From Chitinophagaceae bacterium UBA4412 (GTDB lineage: Bacteria > Bacteroidota > Bacteroidia > Chitinophagales > Chitinophagaceae), in assembly GCA_002400445.1 (NCBI GenBank), contig DGQO01000009.1, forward strand, positions 351-6,753: 6,403 nt of DNA, written 5' to 3'. The notes beneath the pieces are model-generated. The model had not been told where the DNA came from and did not search any database. It worked only from the letters and a program-made list of their open reading frames with translations. The position numbers and the translations under genes are program-made. Numbering within the stretch: the stretch's first letter is position 1; each line of letters begins with the position of its first letter. Shown piece by piece: positions 1 through 4,350 of the stretch.

Positions 1-374
1 GGAAATTTGCAGATCGCTTCGGAGCCAATCATGATAGCTGGTGGTTTGTAACCGGGAACAAGAAGGAGATTTACGATTTTGCCATCAATGAAATGAAGGC
101 AAATATTGCAGATGTGAATGTAGATACCGCTTTTGTGCATACGGAGAATTTTTTCCTACTCGATTCTAACCGGATTGTGCGTGGATGGTACAATGGATTT
201 GATACCACAAGGCTTGCGCAACTTGCCGGGGATATTCCAACCCTCATGCTGGAAAAGGATAAAAAAGGGCCTTCCGTTTTCCGGGATTTTATTCCCATAC
301 TCCCCATCATTTTTGGCGGGCTGGCTTTTGTATTCATCGTAATTCTTTTCCTGAACCGAGGCCGTAAAAACTGA
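1..374 (+). CDS. SCO1/SenC family protein, C-terminal part (5' truncated)
   Basis: This is the last 123 codons of a gene that begins before the window; the frame is open from base 3. SCO proteins are membrane-anchored thioredoxin-fold copper chaperones that help build the CuA centre of cytochrome c oxidase. What is visible: the strand WWFVTG (bases 39-56), then AFVHTENFFLLD with a histidine at bases 138-140 in the place of the conserved SCO copper ligand, then RIVRGWYNG. The CxxxC copper motif should lie upstream and cannot be seen. After the thioredoxin fold comes a hydrophobic segment (PILPIIFGGLAFVFIVILF, roughly bases 292-350) ending in basic residues, so this protein has a C-terminal membrane helix. 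The next gene, DUF420, starts 11 bp after the stop codon and very likely shares its transcript. The family call rests on the histidine strand and the neighbour; an unrelated thioredoxin-like protein is less likely. Confidence 0.83.
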   Translation, partial: KFADRFGANHDSWWFVTGNKKEIYDFAINEMKANIADVNVDTAFVHTENFFLLDSNRIVRGWYNGFDTTRLAQLAGDIPTLMLEKDKKGPSVFRDFIPILPIIFGGLAFVFIVILFLNRGRKN

Positions 375-385
375 CATGTAAACCG

Positions 386-976
386 ATGCTAGAACCCGTA
401 CTTGAGAAAAATGACCGAAAAGCCAGCATGCTGATTATTACGGTTTCGGTAATCGTATTTGCCGCCGTTACGGTGCTGGGAAAGTATAACCTCGATGGAA
501 AGGTAGACTTGCCTTTTGATAAACATATTTTTGCGCTCATTAACGCTGTTATCAATGCTACTGTCTCTCTGCTGTTGCTGGCCGGTTTAATTGCAGTTAA
601 AAACAAAAACTGGGAGTTGCATAAAAAAATCATGTTAGCAGCTATGCTGCTCTCCATACTTTTTTTACTTTCCTACGTCTGCCATCATCTGTTTGCCGGC
701 GAAACGGTGTATGGAGAAACGGATGGCCTGCCAGGGTTGAGTGATGGAGAGCGGGCGGCCGCGGGCTCTATGCGCACAACTTATCTTATCATTTTAATTA
801 CGCATATTCCTCTTGCTGGTTTGGTGCTGCCATTTATTTTATTTGCTGCATACAGGGCCCTCATTGGAGAATATACAAAGCATAAACGCCTTGTGCGTTT
901 TGTGTGGCCCATCTGGTTTTATGTAGCTATAACTGGGGTCCTTATTTACTGGATGATCAGGCCTTATTACGGCTAG
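386..976 (+). CDS. DUF420 (CtaM/YozB-like) membrane protein
   Basis: A 196-residue integral membrane protein with about five hydrophobic segments (near residues 15-32, 48-71, 82-104, 131-157 and 174-191). It matches the DUF420 pattern: FALINAVINATVSLLLL with H47 just before it, H79 followed by KKIMLAAMLLSILFLLSY, then the pair H100-H101, and H140 in the fourth helix. These histidines are the family's conserved candidate metal or heme contacts. In Staphylococcus the homologue CtaM is needed for a heme-copper oxidase, and in many Bacteroidota the gene sits beside SCO and cytochrome oxidase genes, as here. The role is therefore inferred to be terminal oxidase assembly in the cytoplasmic membrane. 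Start: ATG 11 bp after the SCO stop, without a Shine-Dalgarno. The stop TAG interlocks with the stop of the convergent gene (CTAG, 973-976). Confidence 0.87.
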   Translation: MLEPVLEKNDRKASMLIITVSVIVFAAVTVLGKYNLDGKVDLPFDKHIFALINAVINATVSLLLLAGLIAVKNKNWELHKKIMLAAMLLSILFLLSYVCHHLFAGETVYGETDGLPGLSDGERAAAGSMRTTYLIILITHIPLAGLVLPFILFAAYRALIGEYTKHKRLVRFVWPIWFYVAITGVLIYWMIRPYYG

Positions 977-1359
977 AAGCCAAGCTCAATCGCCGGATCC
1001 CAAAAGAGTTCAGTAAAGTTTACAACAGTATCATTCTTCACAGATACGCCCTCTTTCTTCAAGAGTTTTTCCATAGCATCTGGTGCTCCAAAATGCCCTT
1101 TCCCACTTAACATTCCATTGCGGTTTACCACCCGTTGTGCTGGCACATTTGGTGTGATATCATGTGAGGCGCCCAAAGCCCAGCCTACCATGCGGGCAGA
1201 TAGTTTTGTGCCAAGGTAATTTGCAATGGCACCATATGAAGTAACTCTTCCTTTAGGAATTTGCCTGGTTACATCATACACATCTTTGAAAAAACTGTAG
1301 TTTTTTTCTACCGGAACATCTTTTATCAAAGATGTTTTTTCCTTCATTCTTTTGGCCAT
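973..1359 (-). CDS. alkyltransferase-like protein (MGMT DNA-binding domain, no acceptor Cys)
   Basis: A 128-residue protein covering only the DNA-binding domain of O6-alkylguanine-DNA alkyltransferases. Visible elements are IPKGRVTSYGAIA (residues 34-46, with the family Tyr at 42), the helix SARMVGWALG (54-63, with the Arg finger R56), and VPAQRVVNRNGML (72-84), which replaces the catalytic PCHR motif of true methyltransferases. With A74 at the cysteine position and Q75 at the histidine position it cannot accept an alkyl group. By analogy with ATL proteins it should bind and flip alkylated guanines and hand them to nucleotide excision repair; that role is inferred from the family. Its ATG directly abuts the stop codon of the upstream DUF5522 gene (TAGATG), so translation is probably coupled. 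An alternative start is the Met at residue 5. It is the third gene of a trmB-DUF5522-ATL operon. Confidence 0.86.
   Translation of the reverse strand: MAKRMKEKTSLIKDVPVEKNYSFFKDVYDVTRQIPKGRVTSYGAIANYLGTKLSARMVGWALGASHDITPNVPAQRVVNRNGMLSGKGHFGAPDAMEKLLKKEGVSVKNDTVVNFTELFWDPAIELGF
1315..1340 (+). terminator. terminator-like hairpin inside the alkyltransferase-like gene
   Basis: AACATCTTT, loop TATC, AAAGATGTT form a 9-bp stem followed by a further T run (to 1340) on the plus strand. This is the shape of an intrinsic terminator for transcripts arriving from the SCO-DUF420 pair, but the stem is A/T-rich and lies about 340 bp past the DUF420 stop. On the minus strand the same hairpin falls about 8-15 codons into the alkyltransferase-like mRNA. 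Either role is tentative. Confidence 0.25.
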
Positions 1360-1569
1360 CTAGATGTTGTTTGAAGTATCGTTAGTCTGGTCTCTTACGG
1401 CTTTCAATTTTCGCAGTGCTGAGCGTCTTGGCTCAGGTACGTTTTTGTAATCGTAAGGGCAATGCTTGCATCCATTGCCACAACAATATCCTTTTTTGAG
1501 GTGATAGTTTTCTGTAAAAACGACATTGCCTTCCTCATTCAGATAGTATTCAGCTTCCGGGTCCTGCAT
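1360..1569 (-). CDS. DUF5522 small Cys-rich protein
   Basis: A 69-residue protein of the DUF5522 type, recognised by the N-terminal YYLNEEGNVVFTENYHLK and the motif YCCGNGCKHCPY at residues 28-39. Cysteines 29, 30, 34 and 37 (CCxxxCxxC), with H36 among them, look like a metal or iron-sulfur site. The biochemical function is unknown to me. I chose the ATG at 1569; the frame is also open to a TTG at 1575, but an ATG lies two codons inside and nothing favours the TTG. Either way the 5' end overlaps the end of trmB (by 20 bp from the ATG), and its TAG stop is immediately followed by the ATG of the alkyltransferase-like gene. The overlaps on both sides indicate a polycistronic, translationally coupled unit. 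Confidence 0.83.
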   Translation of the reverse strand: MQDPEAEYYLNEEGNVVFTENYHLKKGYCCGNGCKHCPYDYKNVPEPRRSALRKLKAVRDQTNDTSNNI

Positions 1570-2278
1570 TGGCAAGTAAATTTTGATTTTCCGTTTGTTT
1601 CAGTTGTTCCTGTAGCTGTTCATCCAAATCAGGGATGCTGGATGGCAATGAAAAACAGAGGTAATGAATACGTCTGCTGCCGGCGATGTCCAGGTTCTCG
1701 TAATGGGTTTTAAGATCCAACTCTGCTGCGTGCGCTGCAGCGTATACATCATCTGTTTGTTCATGTAATTGCAAGCCATACATTTCGGCTATAAGCAATG
1801 TAAATTTGTATAACTGTGGAGAATCTGTTTTTAGGTGAACCCGACCACCCGGTTTTAAAATTTGCTGGTACAGCCTTAAAAACCTCGGGTGGGTGAGGCG
1901 CCGCTTAGCTGTGGAAGTCCTGAGCTGCGGATCGGGAAAAGTAATCCAGATTTCACTCACTTCTCCCGGCGCAAAATAATCTCCAATCATTTCAATTTGC
2001 GTACGCAAAAAACCGGCATTCCTCAGATCAGCAGCAAGCGCATGTTTTGCCCCGATATACATTCGGTTCCCTTTAATATCAACCCCCAGGAAATTTTGAT
2101 CAGCGTGCATTTGGGCCAGGCCAATGGTATATTCACCACGGCCACAAGCCAACTCCAGGGTAAGGGGATTGTTGTTGTTAAAAAAAGTATGCCATTGGCC
2201 AGGCATGTTTTCGGGGTATTCTTTTACATTAGTAAAGTTCCTGATCTCCGCAAACCGGAACAGCTTTTTTTGCGCCAT
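1550..2278 (-). CDS. trmB: tRNA (guanine-N7-)-methyltransferase TrmB
   Basis: A 242-residue SAM-dependent methyltransferase that forms m7G at position 46 in the variable loop of tRNAs, in the cytoplasm. The SAM-binding loop is LELACGRGEYT (residues 41-51) and motif II is GVDIKGNRMY (65-74). The catalytic region is WITFPDPQLRTSTAKRRLTH (111-130), the Bacteroidota form in which FPDP is kept but the usual PWPKKRH is altered. LKTDS (149-153) and the C-terminal THYE...GSRRIHYLCFSL (191-211) are also family signatures. Length is close to the family norm, with a Glu/Gln-rich tail of about 30 residues that overlaps the next gene. The ATG at 2278 is the only in-frame ATG before an upstream stop at 2300-2302. 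A -7-like box lies 5 bp upstream, so the mRNA may have almost no leader. It is first in the operon with DUF5522 and the alkyltransferase-like gene. Confidence 0.93.
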   Translation of the reverse strand: MAQKKLFRFAEIRNFTNVKEYPENMPGQWHTFFNNNNPLTLELACGRGEYTIGLAQMHADQNFLGVDIKGNRMYIGAKHALAADLRNAGFLRTQIEMIGDYFAPGEVSEIWITFPDPQLRTSTAKRRLTHPRFLRLYQQILKPGGRVHLKTDSPQLYKFTLLIAEMYGLQLHEQTDDVYAAAHAAELDLKTHYENLDIAGSRRIHYLCFSLPSSIPDLDEQLQEQLKQTENQNLLANAGPGS

Positions 2279-2283
2279 ACCGG

Positions 2284-2291
2284 CAAAGATA
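2284..2291 (-). promoter_or_regulatory. candidate -7 box for trmB operon
   Basis: The minus strand reads TATCTTTG here, an exact match to the Bacteroidota housekeeping -7 consensus TAnnTTTG. It ends only 5 bp before the trmB ATG, so transcription would begin at or within a few bases of the start codon. No TTG lies at the usual distance upstream; the nearest one leaves a 28-bp spacer, so the -33 element is poor. The call is tentative. Confidence 0.35.
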
Positions 2292-2414
2292 AAGTATGGC
2301 TATGATCCATATTAGCTATCAATTATTGTAAAATTATGTTGTCAATATTACATCGTGATGGCGAGAGAAACAGGCGGGAAAAATATCCCTGATGGACCCG
2401 GGGTTATACCAACA

Positions 2415-2441
2415 AAAAATCCCGCATCATGCGGGATTTTT
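2415..2441 (-). terminator. rho-independent terminator after the tRNA-like RNA (usable in both directions)
   Basis: A perfect 11-bp inverted repeat: AAAAATCCCGC, loop ATCAT, GCGGGATTTTT. Five G:C pairs form the core. The A and T runs flank it symmetrically, so either strand ends in a U tract. On the minus strand it begins 4 bases after the discriminator base of the tRNA-like RNA and the U run extends to 2414. That placement fits termination of this RNA. No plus-strand gene lies close upstream, so the minus-strand role is preferred. Confidence 0.8.
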
Positions 2442-2445
2442 AAAG

Positions 2446-2615
2446 CTGTAGGGGAAGGGTTCGAACCTTCACGAGGCAGTTAGCTGTAGTACAAAGTTCG
2501 GTGGTCGACCCCGGTCGTCCCGATTTTCATCGGGACGGCTCTATGCTACGTTTATCCTGTGATCCTCACCCCCGAGACAAGGGGGCATGTCTGCCAAAAA
2601 TTTCATCACCCCACA
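2446..2615 (-). ncRNA. tRNA-like RNA with giant (98-nt) variable region
   Basis: Read on the minus strand, all tRNA arms are present. Acceptor: TGTGGGG (2615-2609) pairs with CCCTACA (2453-2447) with one G-U, followed by discriminator G2446; CCA is not encoded. U8 and G9 follow. D stem: ATG (2606-2604) with CAT (2589-2587), closing a 14-nt loop that contains GG. Anticodon stem: CCCCC (2585-2581) with GGGGG (2573-2569), loop TTGTCTC, anticodon GTC. T-arm: GAAGG, loop TTCGAAC, CCTTC (2470-2454), fully canonical. The variable region spans 98 nt (2568-2471) where class II tRNAs usually have 10-24. It has a basal stem TGAGG/CCTCG (2568-2564 with 2476-2472) and a 9-bp hairpin with a GAAA loop (2537-2516). 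A smaller hairpin lies at 2513-2499. The 3-bp D stem and AAAT...GGCAGACATG resemble tRNA-Leu. A terminator follows directly. Whether it is charged or translates is unknown; a degenerate tRNA or a non-translational regulatory RNA is possible. Confidence 0.72.
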
Positions 2616-2647
2616 GTATAAAGAACTTCTTTTCTTTGTTGATACCT

Positions 2648-2655
2648 CAAAGATA
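2648..2655 (-). promoter_or_regulatory. candidate -7 box for the tRNA-like RNA
   Basis: The minus strand reads TATCTTTG, an exact TAnnTTTG match, ending 32 bp before the first acceptor base. This would give a primary transcript with a 5' leader of roughly 25-30 nt to be removed by RNase P. The -33 region is only T-rich (TTTTTAATTTTAGG), with no clear TTTG, so the promoter is either moderate or helped by an activator. Confidence 0.4.
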
Positions 2656-2677
2656 AATGAAACTGGCCTAAAATTAA

Positions 2678-2726
2678 AAATATTTCAACAAATATTTTGA
2701 AATTATAGAAATATTTCAAATATTTG
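2678..2726. promoter_or_regulatory. A/T-rich operator-like region with four AAATATTT copies
   Basis: The palindromic octamer AAATATTT occurs at 2678, 2690, 2709 and 2718. Around it lie two perfect 10-bp palindromes, GAAATATTTC (2708-2717) and CAAATATTTG (2717-2726). There is also a 7-bp inverted repeat ATTTCAA/TTGAAAT (2682-2688 with 2697-2703), and an 11-bp direct repeat AAATATTTCAA at 2678 and 2709, 31 bp apart (about three helical turns). Lrp/AsnC regulators often bind several phased, A/T-rich degenerate dyads upstream of their own gene, so this is a plausible autoregulatory site for the gene at 2764. It also lies just upstream of the candidate promoter of the divergent tRNA-like RNA. Confidence 0.5.
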
Positions 2727-2763
2727 CCAGTATTATTCGATTGTGTCAAAAAATTAATCTAAA

Positions 2764-3237
2764 ATGCCAGCAAAATTAAATCTTGATAAACTTGATCTGC
2801 AAATCATCGAGGCGATGATGCATAACGCTGAAATTTCGTATGCAGAATTAGGAAAAAAATTATTCGTGAGTGGAGGTACCATCCATGTGCGCATTAAAAA
2901 ACTCCAGGAGTTTAATATTGTAAAAGGCACAAGGCTCAGCGTTGACCTCCGCCAACTTGGCTACGATATTACAGCATTTGTGGGTATTTATCTGGAGAAA
3001 AGCTCTATGTATGATGTGGTGGCAGAAGAACTCAAAAAAATCCCCGGCATTATACGTCTGAATTATACCACAGGCAATTATAGTATGTTCATCGAAATCG
3101 TGTGCAAAGACATTGCACAGCTCCGGAATATCCTGCACGATGGCCTGCAAAGAATAAAGGGTATTGAGCGCACAGAAACTTTTATTTCCCTTGAAGAAGG
3201 CTTTAGCCGCAATGTTCCTGTGGCACCTGCTTCCTAA
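2764..3237 (+). CDS. Lrp/AsnC family transcriptional regulator
   Basis: A 157-residue regulator with the standard Lrp/AsnC layout. An N-terminal winged helix-turn-helix covers residues 6-60 (LDKLDLQIIEAMMHNAEISYAELG, then the recognition region FVSGGTIHVRIKKLQEFNIVKG). A C-terminal RAM ligand-binding and oligomerisation domain covers about 68-145 (ITAFVGIYLEK, GIIRLNYTTGNYSMFIEIVCKD, GIERTETFISLEE). The family forms dimers, octamers or hexadecamers that wrap DNA and respond to amino acids or related small molecules. The effector here cannot be read from the sequence. The ATG is preceded by an A-rich leader without a Shine-Dalgarno, as usual in this phylum. An A/T-rich repeat region 40-85 bp upstream is a likely autoregulatory site. 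It converges on the ABC permease gene with only 2 bp between stop codons. Confidence 0.92.
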   Translation: MPAKLNLDKLDLQIIEAMMHNAEISYAELGKKLFVSGGTIHVRIKKLQEFNIVKGTRLSVDLRQLGYDITAFVGIYLEKSSMYDVVAEELKKIPGIIRLNYTTGNYSMFIEIVCKDIAQLRNILHDGLQRIKGIERTETFISLEEGFSRNVPVAPAS

Positions 3238-3239
3238 TG

Positions 3240-4328
3240 CTATCGCACATCCACAGCATCTCTAAGGCCATTGCCCAGCACATTAAATGCCAGCACCAGC
3301 AGCATAATGGCAAAGCCAGGAATGAGCGCCAGCATAGGGCTGTTCGTAATAATGAAATTGTAGTTTTCTTTAATCATCAGTCCCCAGCTCGGTTGTGGCG
3401 GCTGCACACCAATGCCCAGGAAACTGAGCCCTGCTTCAATGATAATGGCCGTGGCAAAATTGGCTGCAGCAATCACCATTAATGGTCCCAGGATATTGGG
3501 CAAAATATGCCGTAAGATAATTCTTGCATTAGAAAAGCCCAGCGCTTTCGCAGCTTGCACAAATTCAAGCGATGTAATGCCCATCACCTGACCCCGCACG
3601 AGCCGGGCTACACTTACCCACATGGTGAGGCCTACGGCAATAAATATTTGCCAGAAGCCTTTACCCAATGCCATAGTGATGGCAAATACCAGCAATAAAG
3701 TAGGAATGCTCCAGGTCACATTTACCAGCCACATGATAATGGCGTCTGTTCTACCCCGGTAGAAACCTGCCAGGGCACCCAGCAGCACACCCAGGCTCAC
3801 TGAAATGATCACCGCAATTAACCCCACGGCCAGGCTCACCCTCGTTCCAATGATCAGGCGACTGAGGATATCCCTGCCAAAAGCATCCGTGCCCAGCCAA
3901 AAAGTTTTGGATTCAATTCTTTTACTGATATCTCCTGCCTGCACCTGTAAATCTTTTAGGAGGTAAGTTTCCATTACAGATGTGTCTTCATCCACATATT
4001 TATTAATGAATAGCTTATTTCCCTCGAGATGGTAACCTGTGATTGGACGATAATTGTAAACGGGAAATTTGCCGCTAAAAACCCTGTTGAGAAAAGTTTG
4101 CTGTGGAGCTTGCTTCGGGATCTTAAGAAATAGTTGTGTAAATCCGGGAGATTTCGCCTGTATTTCTACTGTTTGTAAATCAGCATAAGGAGAGTTATCT
4201 GGCGCCAGTACATAGCCAAATACTGCCAACAGGATAGCGACAGCAATAATAAACAGCCCCACAAGCGAAAGTTTGTTTCGGCGCAGTTTGCGCCATGTAG
4301 AAACTGCAAAAGAATCATTGCCAGGCAT
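3240..4328 (-). CDS. OppC/DppC-type ABC transporter permease
   Basis: A 362-residue inner-membrane permease of the oligopeptide/dipeptide (nickel) uptake family. The N-terminal OppC_N segment WRKLRRNKLSLVGLFIIA begins at residue 12 and leads into the first membrane helix (about 22-42). A long extracytoplasmic stretch follows (about 43-143), longer than in the roughly 300-residue enteric OppC/DppC. The core then begins with FWLGTDAFGRDILSRLIIGTR (143-163) and holds helices near 165-189, 196-222, 227-245, 280-303 and 331-352. The cytoplasmic EAA loop that contacts the ATPase is QAAKALGF...ILRHILPN (259-278). The family works as a heterodimer with an OppB-type permease plus ATPases and a binding protein, and none of these is in the window. 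It starts 22 bp after the glycosyltransferase stop, so the two are probably co-transcribed, though a functional link is not evident. The substrate is unknown; peptides are the default guess. Confidence 0.91.
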   Translation of the reverse strand: MPGNDSFAVSTWRKLRRNKLSLVGLFIIAVAILLAVFGYVLAPDNSPYADLQTVEIQAKSPGFTQLFLKIPKQAPQQTFLNRVFSGKFPVYNYRPITGYHLEGNKLFINKYVDEDTSVMETYLLKDLQVQAGDISKRIESKTFWLGTDAFGRDILSRLIIGTRVSLAVGLIAVIISVSLGVLLGALAGFYRGRTDAIIMWLVNVTWSIPTLLLVFAITMALGKGFWQIFIAVGLTMWVSVARLVRGQVMGITSLEFVQAAKALGFSNARIILRHILPNILGPLMVIAAANFATAIIIEAGLSFLGIGVQPPQPSWGLMIKENYNFIITNSPMLALIPGFAIMLLVLAFNVLGNGLRDAVDVR

Positions 4329-4350
4329 ACGGCAATTTAAGCGGATTTAA

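Noticed and set aside
1570..1575. TTG start for the DUF5522 gene at 1575
   Set aside because: An ATG two codons downstream gives a protein matching the expected N-terminus; nothing supports the TTG.
1889..2305. Plus-strand open frame opposite trmB
   Set aside because: It is antisense to a well-supported TrmB gene and shows no recognisable protein features.
2454..2470. tRNA T-arm on the plus strand
   Set aside because: The stem-loop is nearly palindromic, but only the minus strand gives a TTCGAAC loop and pairing acceptor arms.
2446..2470. Phage or island attachment site at a tRNA 3' end
   Set aside because: No integrase gene and no second copy of the 3' end occur in the window, and the acceptor halves still match each other.
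2446..2615. tmRNA
   Set aside because: A tmRNA lacks a normal anticodon arm and carries a tag-coding frame with several pseudoknots over about 350 nt. Here the anticodon stem-loop is intact and the whole RNA is 170 nt.
2446..2615. Group I intron within a tRNA
   Set aside because: The extra sequence is in the variable region, not the anticodon loop, and at 98 nt it is too short for a group I core. No P/Q/R/S-like conserved segments were seen.
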